Below are positions 1 through 7,914 of a DNA stretch of 64,000 bases, in pieces. Under the pieces are notes generated by a model that had not been told where the DNA came from, searched no databases, and worked only from the letters and a program-made list of their open reading frames with translations. A program made the translations under genes and the position numbers. Position 1 is the first letter of the stretch, and every line of letters starts with the position of its first letter. The stretch is from Halopiger xanaduensis SH-6 (GTDB taxonomy: Archaea > Halobacteriota > Halobacteria > Halobacteriales > Natrialbaceae): contig NC_015658.1 in NCBI RefSeq assembly GCF_000217715.1, positions 62,001 through 126,000 on the forward strand. Reading direction: 5' to 3'.

Positions 1-66
1 AATCGGGAACTCTACGTCGTCGTTCGCGGCGGCGACGCACGCGTCAACACGATCCGACTCGAGTGA
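1..66 (+). CDS. C-terminal end of a truncated gene
   Basis: The first 21 codons of the window stay open in frame 1 and end in TGA at 64-66, so they are the tail of a gene that starts outside the window. The last residues form a hydrophobic strand followed by a polar end (LYVVVRGGD then NTIRLE). This resembles the final beta-strands of carbohydrate-binding beta-sandwich modules, but the piece is too short to assign. A gap of about 170 bp separates it from the GH31 gene; I see no terminator there. Confidence 0.45.
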   Translation, partial: NRELYVVVRGGDARVNTIRLE

Positions 67-237
67 TCGGTCGACGCTCGACGGCCGCCCGATCGAGACC
101 GCTCAGCCGGGTACGCCAGTGGCCGTCCGCTGCGAGGGGACGCTCTCGCCCCGCTCGTGTTCACCGAACCGACCGTCTTTTCGCGCGTACGTATTGGCAG
201 AGTAACAGTAAAGGGATCGGAGCACGCCTGTACGCGC

Positions 238-2718
238 ATGCAGTGTAAACTCCTGCGCTCGGAAGCCGACGGTCCGTGCATTCGGACCGCGGAGGGCATC
301 CTCAAACTACAGGTCGTCGACGACGCGATCGTCAGGGTCGTCGTCGGAAGCGAACCGCTCACCGAGCCGGCGACCGACAGCCCGATGATCGTCGAGCAGT
401 CCGGCGACGCCGACTGGTCGCTCGCCGAAACCGAGTCGACCATCTCCCTCGAGACCGCGGCGCTGCGGGTCGACCTCGAGAAAGACACCGGCGCGCTCAC
501 GTACCGGGACGCCGACGGCGACCGCCTCGTCCGGGAACCGAGCGACGGCGGCCGACGGCTGGATCCCGTCGACGTCGAGGCGATGGCCGGCGAGAACGCC
601 GCCTCGCCGCACGACACGCTCGACCGCGAGGCCTACGCGACGACGCTCGAACTCGAGTTTTCCGACGACGAGGCGATCTACGGGCTCGGCCAGCACGACG
701 ATGGCATCGCAAACTACCGTGGACACGACCAGCACCTCTACCAGCACAACACGAAGGTTGCGATGCCGGTCTTCGTCTCGACGCAGGGGTACGGCCTCCT
801 GTTCGACAGTTACTCGCTGTCGACGTTCCACGACGACCGCCACGGGACGTACTTCTGGTCGGAGTGCGTCGATGAACTCGATTTTTACGTCGTTTACGGG
901 CCGGCGTTCGACGAGATCGTCTCCGGCTTCCGCCAGCTTACGGGGACGGCGGCGATGCTCCCGAAGTGGTCCTACGGTTACGTCCAGTCGAAAGAGCGCT
1001 ACAAGAGCCAGGACGAACTGCTCGAGGTCGTCGACGAGTACCGCGACCGGGAGATCCCGATCGACTGCATCGTGCAGGACTGGCAGTACTGGCCCGACTC
1101 GACCGACGACGACCCCGACTTCGAAGAGTGGGGCGGTCCCGGGGGCGACTGGGGCCAGTGGGGACAGAAGTCCTTCGAGCCGGAGCGCTTCCCCGATCCC
1201 GACGCGCTGACCGAGAATCTCCACGAGCGCAACGTTCGGCTGATGATCTCCATCTGGCCGAACATGATCACCGGCGAGAACTACGAGGAGATGGCCGAAG
1301 CGGGCCACCTGCTCGACGATGGCGACCTCTCGGCGCCCGACAACGAGGTCAACTACTACGACGTCTTCGACGAGGACGCTCGCGAACTGTACTGGAAACA
1401 GGCCGACGAGGGACTGTTCTCACACGGCGTCGACGCCTGGTGGGCAGACTCGACGGAGCCGTACAACCCCGACTGGGGCCTCGAGCGCCCCCTCGAGCCC
1501 GCCCAGCGGCTCGCGTTGATCACGGGCGACTACAAGCAGGTCTTCGATCCGGCCTACATCAACGCGTACTCGCTGTATCAGGCGAAAGGGCTCTACGAAG
1601 GTCAGCGATCGACGACCGAAGACAAGCGCGTCCTCAACCTGACCCGCAGCGGCTATCCGGGCCAGCAGCGCTACGGCGCGATCACGTGGTCGGGCGACAT
1701 CGAGGCGACCTGGGACCGACTCGAGAAACAGCTCGCCGACGGCCTGCAGTTCACCGCGACCGGGAATCCGAAGTGGACGCTCGACATCGGCGCGTTCTTC
1801 GTCGAAGACAATACCGACGAGGAGTTCTACGCCAACGGCGACTTCAACGACGGCTACGAGGACCTCGGCTACCGTGAGCTCTACACTCGCTGGTTCCAGT
1901 TCGGTACCTTCCTGCCGCTGTTCCGTTCGCACGGGACGAACACGCCCCGCGAGATGTGGCGCTTCGGCGAACCGGGCGACCGGTTCTACGAGACGCTCGT
2001 GAAATTCGACGAACTGCGCTACCGCTTACTTCCCTACATCTACTCGCTGGCGGGCTGGGAGACCCACCGCGACTACACGATGTTCCGCCACCTCGCCTTC
2101 GACTTCCGCGAGGACGAGCGCGTTCACGACATCGCCGATCAGTTCATGTTCGGTCCGTCGCTGCTGGTCTGTCCGGTCACCGAACCGATGTACTACGGCC
2201 CCGACTCGACGCCCCTTGAGGGTCGGGCGAAGGCCCGCGAGGTCTACCTCCCCGAGGGAACCGAGTGGTACGACTTCTGGACCGGCGAGCGCTACGAAGG
2301 CGGGCAGACGATCATCGCGGATGCGCCCCTCGAGAAGCTCCCGCTGTTCGTCCGCGCCGGCAGCGTTCTGCCGATGGGGCCGGTCGTCCAGCACACTGAG
2401 GAGCGGCCCGACGCACCGTGGCACGTGCGCGTCTATCCCGGTCACGACGGCTCGTTCGACGTCTACGAGGATGCCGGCGACGGCTACGACTACGAGGACG
2501 GCGCCTACGCCGTCACACCCCTCGAGTGGGACGACGGCGCGAGCGAGCTCGCGGTCCGCGAGCGGGAGGGATCGTTCCCCGAGCTGGTCGAAACCAGAGA
2601 CCTGCACGTGGTTGTGGTCGACGGCGGCCAAGGCCGCGGGATCGGCGTCGACGAACACGAGCCGCAGGCGACGGTCACTTACGACGGGACCGAAACCAGC
2701 GTGACGATCGATCGGTAA
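238..2718 (+). CDS. GH31 family alpha-glycosidase (alpha-xylosidase / alpha-glucosidase type)
   Basis: Predicted retaining alpha-glycosidase that removes alpha-linked xylose or glucose from oligosaccharides. An N-terminal beta-sandwich (about residues 1-220) is followed by the GH31 barrel, entered by WSYGYVQSKERY. The nucleophile motif WWADSTEP places Asp404 as nucleophile, and TWSGDIEATW places Asp487 as acid/base. A beta-sandwich C-terminal part follows. There is no signal peptide, so the enzyme is probably cytosolic and acts on imported oligosaccharides. The frame is open from a GTG at 157, but the ATG at 238 gives the usual GH31 N-terminus, so I use it. Length is 826 aa, normal for the family. 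Alpha-xylosidase (xyloglucan) versus alpha-glucosidase activity cannot be decided from motifs alone. Confidence 0.88.
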   Translation: MQCKLLRSEADGPCIRTAEGILKLQVVDDAIVRVVVGSEPLTEPATDSPMIVEQSGDADWSLAETESTISLETAALRVDLEKDTGALTYRDADGDRLVREPSDGGRRLDPVDVEAMAGENAASPHDTLDREAYATTLELEFSDDEAIYGLGQHDDGIANYRGHDQHLYQHNTKVAMPVFVSTQGYGLLFDSYSLSTFHDDRHGTYFWSECVDELDFYVVYGPAFDEIVSGFRQLTGTAAMLPKWSYGYVQSKERYKSQDELLEVVDEYRDREIPIDCIVQDWQYWPDSTDDDPDFEEWGGPGGDWGQWGQKSFEPERFPDPDALTENLHERNVRLMISIWPNMITGENYEEMAEAGHLLDDGDLSAPDNEVNYYDVFDEDARELYWKQADEGLFSHGVDAWWADSTEPYNPDWGLERPLEPAQRLALITGDYKQVFDPAYINAYSLYQAKGLYEGQRSTTEDKRVLNLTRSGYPGQQRYGAITWSGDIEATWDRLEKQLADGLQFTATGNPKWTLDIGAFFVEDNTDEEFYANGDFNDGYEDLGYRELYTRWFQFGTFLPLFRSHGTNTPREMWRFGEPGDRFYETLVKFDELRYRLLPYIYSLAGWETHRDYTMFRHLAFDFREDERVHDIADQFMFGPSLLVCPVTEPMYYGPDSTPLEGRAKAREVYLPEGTEWYDFWTGERYEGGQTIIADAPLEKLPLFVRAGSVLPMGPVVQHTEERPDAPWHVRVYPGHDGSFDVYEDAGDGYDYEDGAYAVTPLEWDDGASELAVREREGSFPELVETRDLHVVVVDGGQGRGIGVDEHEPQATVTYDGTETSVTIDR

Positions 2719-2817
2719 ATCGCTCGCGATCGTCGACAGCTTTCGGCACTAGCCTCGACTATCATCGTTGCGGCAGCGCTCGGCCGGAGTATCACGAACG
2801 ACTGCAGTAGTCGATGA

Positions 2818-3582
2818 TCAGGAGTACGTAATGTTAAGTTCGATCACGTTCGTCGCCTGCTCGAGCAGCGACGGAATCTCTTCTTCGAGGCGGTCGCCCT
2901 GTACCCGGGTCGTCGGTCCCGAGATCGAGAGCGCGCCGAGGACGCGACCGCTGTCGCTGCGAATCGGTGCCGCGGCGCAACAGAGCCCCTCGAGTCGCTC
3001 CTCTCTGTCGAAGGCGACCCCCTGCTTGCGGACTTGCTCGAGTCGGGCGTAGAGCGCCTCCCGGTCCGTGATCGTGTTCTCGGTAATCTTCGGCAGCCCG
3101 TGCTGGTCGATGATCTCCTCGACGCGCTCTTCTGGCATATGTGCGAGGATCGCCTTTCCGAGCGCCGTACAGTGGAGATAGACCCGCGTGCCGACGTGGG
3201 CGTCGACCTCGACGGCGTCGTCGCCGGCGACGCGGTAGACGTAGGTCCCCCGACCGTGCTCCTCGACGAGGAGGTTTACTAGCTCTCCCTCTTTCTCGGC
3301 GATCTTGTCCATTTCCGGCCGGGCGATATCGTACAGGTCCCGCCGACTGCGGGCGTAGGCGCCCAGTTCCAGAAACCGAATGCCGACGTGAAACGTCGTC
3401 CCCTCCTTGACCACGTACTCCTCCTCCTCGAGCGTACTGAGATAATTGTGGACGTTGCTCTTGGGGAGATCGAGGTGCTCGGCAAGTTCCGTCACCCCGG
3501 CGCCGTCGAGTTCCTTGAGCGCCTCGATGATTCGAAACGTCGTTTTTGTCGATTTGATCGGGTTGGCCGCTTTTGGGGACAT
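2818..3582 (-). CDS. IclR family transcriptional regulator (copy 1)
   Basis: DNA-binding regulator with an N-terminal winged helix-turn-helix (about residues 10-75, including GVTELAEHLDLPKSNVHNYL) and a C-terminal IclR effector-binding domain (about 85-250, with TALGKAILAHMP and LGALSISGP). In haloarchaea this family often controls sugar and sugar-acid catabolism, as XacR does for pentoses in Haloferax. The frame is open to an ATG at 3603, but a minus-strand TATA (TATAAT around 3602-3607) fits a leaderless start at 3582, giving 254 aa. It faces divergently from the SDR / oxidoreductase region and has a perfect 17-bp palindrome just upstream of its TATA box, which suggests autoregulation. Effector unknown. 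It is a paralogue of the regulator at 57913-58680. Confidence 0.9.
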   Translation of the reverse strand: MSPKAANPIKSTKTTFRIIEALKELDGAGVTELAEHLDLPKSNVHNYLSTLEEEEYVVKEGTTFHVGIRFLELGAYARSRRDLYDIARPEMDKIAEKEGELVNLLVEEHGRGTYVYRVAGDDAVEVDAHVGTRVYLHCTALGKAILAHMPEERVEEIIDQHGLPKITENTITDREALYARLEQVRKQGVAFDREERLEGLCCAAAPIRSDSGRVLGALSISGPTTRVQGDRLEEEIPSLLEQATNVIELNITYS

Positions 3583-3618
3583 ACCATGGATATTGTTATC
3601 CATTATACAAAAACTTTG

Positions 3619-3635
3619 GTTTCACATTGTGAAAC
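3619..3635. promoter_or_regulatory. Candidate IclR operator, perfect 17-bp palindrome
   Basis: GTTTCACATTGTGAAAC is a perfect palindrome (8 bp arms, 1 bp centre). It sits about 10 bp upstream of the minus-strand TATA box of the IclR gene. IclR proteins bind palindromes of about this size, so self-regulation is the simplest reading (inference). Related, degenerate sites lie at 24180-24196 and 34715-34731 at the same distance from TATA boxes. Confidence 0.65.
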
Positions 3636-3770
3636 GATATATTATGGTCAGAACGGTCTACCGACTACCACGACTGACCGGCTCTATAACGGTATCGGCA
3701 GGTAAGAGGAGGATAACGCAGGTAGGTAATCTACGCCGTAGTGAGGCTCGAGCGTCCGGTCTCGAGGGTA

Positions 3771-3778
3771 GTTATATA
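3771..3778 (+). promoter_or_regulatory. TATA box for the SDR gene
   Basis: GTTATATA ends 24 bp before the ATG at 3802. This is the classic spacing for a leaderless archaeal transcript and is why I choose 3802 rather than the in-frame ATG at 3778, which overlaps the TATA box itself. Confidence 0.65.
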
Positions 3779-3801
3779 TGTCATCCCAACGTACGGTTCG
3801 T

Positions 3802-4608
3802 ATGGTCGGACGGACGACGTACGACTACCGCGGGGAATCGGCGGTCGTCACCGGTTCGACGAGCGGTATCGGCCGCGGCATCGCAAAAGCGTTCGCCGAA
3901 GCCGACGCGAACGTCGTCGTCAACGCGCGGACTGCGGACGACGTCGAGGAGACCGCTGCGAAACTCGACGAGTTGGGCGAGGGACGCGTTATCGGCGTCT
4001 CGGCGGATCTCTCCAGTCCCGACACGATCGACCGGCTCGTCGACCGGTCGATCGACGCGTTCGGCGAGATCACCGTCCTCGTCAACAACGCCGCGGTCTG
4101 GCCCGAGGAGGAGTCGATGGTGACGGCCTCCCTCGAGGACTGGGAGGCGGCGATGAACGTCAACGTTCGCGCGCAGTTTTACGCCTCGCAACGCGTCGCA
4201 CGGCACATGCTCGAACGTGATCTCGAGGGCGCGATCGTAAACGTGACGAGCCAGACGGGCGACCGGCGGACGGGCGGGCGCGGCCTGTACGGAACGTCGA
4301 AAACGGCGGTCAACGGGCTCACGTGGCGGATGGCACACGAGCTCGCGCAGGAGGGGATTCGAATGAACGCCGTCTCGACTGACGTCACCGAGTCCCGGCA
4401 GCTCCGGTACGAAGCCGAGCAGATCGCCGCGGCGAAGTCGGAGCGGACCGCCGAGGACGTGCTCGAGGAGTGGGGCGACGAACGGCCCCTGGGTCGACTC
4501 GGCCAGCCGCGAGACGTCGCCGACGCGGTCCTGTTCCTCTGTAGCGACGCCGCGTCGTACGTCGTCGGGACGATCGTCCGCGTCAGCGGCGGCGGGAACC
4601 TCCAGTAG
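3802..4608 (+). CDS. Short-chain dehydrogenase/reductase (SDR)
   Basis: Classical SDR of 268 aa that oxidises or reduces a hydroxyl/keto group with NAD(P). The nucleotide-binding motif TGSTSGIG is at residues 18-25, NNAA at 95-98, and the catalytic Ser150, Tyr163 and Lys167 (GLYGTSK) are intact. The C-terminal SGGG loop is typical of the family. Start 3802 is set by the TATA box at 3771-3778. It lies next to a Gfo/Idh/MocA oxidoreductase and an enolase-superfamily enzyme, so a sugar or sugar-acid dehydrogenase role is likely. KduD-like (keto-deoxy-uronate) or sugar 1-dehydrogenase activity are both possible; the substrate is not determinable from the sequence. It converges with the minus-strand gene that ends at 4677. 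Confidence 0.85.
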   Translation: MVGRTTYDYRGESAVVTGSTSGIGRGIAKAFAEADANVVVNARTADDVEETAAKLDELGEGRVIGVSADLSSPDTIDRLVDRSIDAFGEITVLVNNAAVWPEEESMVTASLEDWEAAMNVNVRAQFYASQRVARHMLERDLEGAIVNVTSQTGDRRTGGRGLYGTSKTAVNGLTWRMAHELAQEGIRMNAVSTDVTESRQLRYEAEQIAAAKSERTAEDVLEEWGDERPLGRLGQPRDVADAVLFLCSDAASYVVGTIVRVSGGGNLQ

Positions 4609-4676
4609 CGGTCCGAATTCGCCGCATCCGTTTCGATCCAGCTCCTCGAGTTCACTTCCCCTACTCACTGGACCCC

Positions 4677-5774
4677 TCACCACGAGGTCACGCGAACGTC
4701 TCGCAGCGGCCGTGCCAGCGGAATCTCGACCTGCCCTCCCGAGTGATGTGAGAGGTAGAGCCCGATGATGATCTCGAGCGACCGCGTCGCCTCGACTCCT
4801 GTCGACCCGTTTTCGGCCCGGCCCTCGAGCACGTCGACGATGTGGGCGGCGGCGTTTGCGAACGCGCGCTCGTAATCGTCCTCCCAGGTCCACGACCCCT
4901 CGATACCCGGAAGCGACGCTTCGACGTGCTCGCCGTCCTCGAGGCGCCAGTAGCGCCACTCGCCGTCGTCGTTGTTCAGATAGAGTTTCCCCGCGTCGCC
5001 GATAAACTGCAGCGTCATCGAGGAACTGTCGCGGGGGATCGTACAGTCGACGGTGACGAAGGTGTCGTCGTCCATCACGACGAAGCCGCCGCCGCCGGCG
5101 TCGTCGACCTCCCGGGCGGCCTCGAGATCGTCGACGGCCTCGTTGTCGCCGTTCACGTACCCTGAGACGGTCCTCGCGCGGGCGTCGAGGAGGTAGACGA
5201 GCGTGTCGAGCAGGTGCGTCGAGTTCCGGAGTAGCTCCATGCGGAACTGCGCGGTTACCGACAGCGGCTCGCCGAGAATTCCGTCCTCCTGGACGAGGGT
5301 GCGAAGCTGCTGGAGCTTCTCCGTGAAGCGAAACGAGTGGTTCACGAGCAGTTCGGTGTCCGTCTCCTCGCAGACCGTAACCATCTCGCGGGCGTCGGTG
5401 ACCGCTGAGGCGATCGGTTTCTCGCACCAGATGAGGTCGGGGTCGGCCGCCGACCGCGCCGCGTCTACGACGTGTCTGTGGTGGAGGTAGGAGGGCGTAC
5501 AGACCGAAACGATATCGAGCGATTCCGCCTCGAGCATCGCCTCGTGGCCGACGTACCGCCGACCGGGAGGAATCTCCCAGGCGTCGCCGAACTGCCCGAG
5601 TTTCGACTCGTCGACGTCCGTGATGGCGACGAGTTCGATCTCGTCTTGGGCGTCGAAACCGCCGGCGTGACTGGCCGTGATCTTCTCGCGGCCGATCCGT
5701 TCCTCGTCGTGCATGCCGAGAATGCCCATGCCGGCGATGCCGCCCGTCCCGATGATGCCTGCCGTATAGGTCAT
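4677..5774 (-). CDS. Gfo/Idh/MocA family sugar oxidoreductase
   Basis: NAD(P)-dependent sugar (derivative) dehydrogenase of 365 aa. The N-terminal Rossmann fold begins with GIIGTGGIAGMG, and the family EKP motif (WCEKPIAS) follows at about residue 115-120. The C-terminal part is the alpha/beta substrate domain of the family. It is the second gene of a two-gene minus-strand unit: only 6 bp separate it from the upstream enolase-superfamily gene (5781-6956), so the two are co-transcribed. The pair resembles the dehydrogenase-plus-dehydratase modules used in oxidative sugar breakdown (as with xylose dehydrogenase and xylonate dehydratase in Haloferax, although those dehydratases may differ). It is more divergent than the two closely similar paralogues at 23130 and 54290. 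Confidence 0.85.
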   Translation of the reverse strand: MTYTAGIIGTGGIAGMGILGMHDEERIGREKITASHAGGFDAQDEIELVAITDVDESKLGQFGDAWEIPPGRRYVGHEAMLEAESLDIVSVCTPSYLHHRHVVDAARSAADPDLIWCEKPIASAVTDAREMVTVCEETDTELLVNHSFRFTEKLQQLRTLVQEDGILGEPLSVTAQFRMELLRNSTHLLDTLVYLLDARARTVSGYVNGDNEAVDDLEAAREVDDAGGGGFVVMDDDTFVTVDCTIPRDSSSMTLQFIGDAGKLYLNNDDGEWRYWRLEDGEHVEASLPGIEGSWTWEDDYERAFANAAAHIVDVLEGRAENGSTGVEATRSLEIIIGLYLSHHSGGQVEIPLARPLRDVRVTSW

Positions 5775-5780
5775 CGGGGA

Positions 5781-6956
5781 TCACTCGTAGACGTGCAACT
5801 GGCCGGTCTGGTTCTCCTCGATGTAGTCCCAGTCGTAGTCGACGCCGAGCCCGGGGCCGTCCGGAACGGTGACGTGACCGTTCTCGTCGACGGTATCCAT
5901 CATGTCGGAGTACCCGCCCTCGTACACCGGCGGCTGCGTGTTCTGACACTCCGGGTGGACAAGCGCCATCTCGTAGTAGTTCGTGTTCCGCGTCGCCGCG
6001 ATACAGTGGCGCTGGGCCGGCCCCGGCGCGTGGAACTCGACGTCCAGTCCGAACGATTCGGCCATGTGGACGACCTTCATCGCACCCGTGATTCCCGCGT
6101 CGTACTCGGGATCCGCGCGGACGAAGTCGGTGCCGCCGTTCGCCACGAAATCGGCGTGGGACTCGAGCCCCCGAACGTGCTCCGTCTGGAGGATCGGCGT
6201 CTCGAGTTGCTCCCGGAGCTTCCGGTGGCCGTGCTGGGAGATACCGCCGTCCCGGTAGGGATCCTCGTACCAGAGGAAGCCGTGTTCGTCGAGCGCGCGA
6301 CCGACTTTGAGTGCATCGGCGAAGGTCTCGTACTCGCAGGCCGGATCGAACATGAGGTCCATTTCGTCGCCCACGCGCTCGCCGACCGCCTCGATCGACG
6401 CGATCTCGCGATCGAGGTCGCGACTCGCGTCGCTGCCGCCCCAGCCGTGAATCTTGTACCCCGGGAACCCGCGCTCGAGACACTCTTCGGCGAAGTCGGC
6501 GAACGCCTCGGGCGAGTCGAGGCCGCCGTTCTCGTCGCCGTGGTAGGTCGAAGCGTAGGCCGGGATCGACTCCCGGTAGGTCCCCAGCAGTTCGTGGATC
6601 GGCGCGTCGTAGTACTTCCCAGCGAAGTCCCACAGCGCAATGTCGACCGGTCCGATTCCCATCCGATCGTACTTTCGCAGGGCCCGTTTGATCTCGCTCC
6701 AGTGTTTCTCGCGCTCGAGCGGGTTCTTCCCGACGAGGTAGTCGGCGAACATGTTGATCTGGGCCGCGCCCGGCGAGTTCCCGCCGACGTACTCGCCGGC
6801 GATCCCCTCGTCGGTGTGGACCTTGATGCCGAACAGCTTCCGCCACGTCGTCTCGCCGGGCTCGTAGACGAGATTGAACCCGTGCTCGTCGGTCCCGATA
6901 TCCTCGAGCGGGTACTCGAATTCCCGACTTTCGATCCGCGTGATCGTCGGTGCCAT
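5781..6956 (-). CDS. Enolase-superfamily sugar-acid dehydratase, KxH type
   Basis: Member of the mandelate racemase / muconate-lactonizing branch of the enolase superfamily, 391 aa. Such enzymes abstract a proton alpha to a carboxylate and usually dehydrate an aldonate or aldarate. Visible active-site set: Lys168 and His170 (GYKIHG), metal ligands Asp204, Glu231 (YEDP) and Glu259 (TEH), and His309 (EFHAPG). The KxH pair instead of KxK sets it apart from the other three superfamily members in this window. First gene of a two-gene operon with the Gfo/Idh/MocA gene. A minus-strand TATA (from TATAAAATTCCC at 6981-6992) 25-30 bp upstream supports the ATG at 6956 as a leaderless start. The exact substrate is not assignable by eye. 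Confidence 0.85.
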   Translation of the reverse strand: MAPTITRIESREFEYPLEDIGTDEHGFNLVYEPGETTWRKLFGIKVHTDEGIAGEYVGGNSPGAAQINMFADYLVGKNPLEREKHWSEIKRALRKYDRMGIGPVDIALWDFAGKYYDAPIHELLGTYRESIPAYASTYHGDENGGLDSPEAFADFAEECLERGFPGYKIHGWGGSDASRDLDREIASIEAVGERVGDEMDLMFDPACEYETFADALKVGRALDEHGFLWYEDPYRDGGISQHGHRKLREQLETPILQTEHVRGLESHADFVANGGTDFVRADPEYDAGITGAMKVVHMAESFGLDVEFHAPGPAQRHCIAATRNTNYYEMALVHPECQNTQPPVYEGGYSDMMDTVDENGHVTVPDGPGLGVDYDWDYIEENQTGQLHVYE

Positions 6957-7914
6957 ACCACGTCATGTGGTAACCAGCACTATAAAATTCCCTGAAGGTG
7001 TAACTGCCGCAAGTGGACCGAATTCGTTATACGATAGTGAACGAACGTCCGATAAATTCGGTCCAACGTTCGTTTGGAACCGTTTCGCTCGATCGGTTCC
7101 GGCGGGTGACGACCGATACTGGCTGCTGCGGTCCCCGCAGTTGCCGCAGTACGTCTCGTCTTCAGCGTCGCCGCTATCCGATGTACTTTCGGTTCAGATA
7201 TAGTGAACGGAAGGCGGAGACTGGCCGTCGAGAGTTGTTTTTAGGGGTCGTTTTCCACATCGGCACTAACCGCTTTCCGTTTTCCCGTCGAACCGACTCG
7301 GAACCCGCCCAGCTCACGGCCCCTCGCGCCGCTCGTTGAACTTCGCTTCAACATCATTGAACAGTAGTTCGAGTGAAGATTTACACGTGGGATTTACAGG
7401 CGTATGGCTGTAACTCATCTGGCTCATATGCGGCTCTTCGACGATCGGCTGCCTGCGTCACGCGGTTATAGCTCACTACCTCGCCAACGAATATCTATTA
7501 TTTTTGTCTATTCTCCCTGAACATGATATATAACTGTCTAATTTGTCCTGTTCTAGTCTACTGATTGTTCACTCTCCTTCATGGAAAAATGAACTATAAG
7601 ATAGAGTAGGAATTGACGTCCAGGAGCCGACTCGAGGCTCTCGCAATCGCTCCGGCGTTTTCGACACGCAACACGGAAGCCGGCCGCTCAGTTGCTTACA
7701 GTGACTGTGTTTGAACGTTAGAAGTGTTCGTCGTTCGCTTTTCCCGCCGCAGCGACCCATTATATCTAGTGGAAAAATATAATAGATATTATCTGAAAAT
7801 GGGTAGTGGTAGCGATCCACAGCGTGCCACTGCCGGCGACTCTCCAGCAAGCAGCGATGCGGTAACAACGAGGAGTCTCCGGCGGGTCACGCACGGCGCT
7901 ATCGGTCGATACGC
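6957..7914. other. Long intergenic region between divergent genes
   Basis: About 960 bp between the enolase-superfamily gene (minus) and the GH81 gene (plus). No frame in it looks like a real protein. It holds the minus-strand TATA near 6981-6990, a 9-bp inverted repeat AACGAACGT / ACGTTCGTT (7040-7048 and 7066-7074), a second inverted repeat GTTGAA / TTCAAC (about 7335-7352), and an AT-rich stretch (about 7490-7610 and 7755-7800) that includes ATAATAGATATTAT at 7779-7792. This looks like an extended divergent promoter region. Confidence 0.5.

Noticed and set aside
3781-6966. Very long minus-strand open frame (about 1060 codons) across the SDR, Gfo/Idh/MocA and enolase genes
   Set aside because: Arginine-rich, low-complexity composition typical of a shadow frame in GC-rich DNA; the overlapping genes have clear family motifs.
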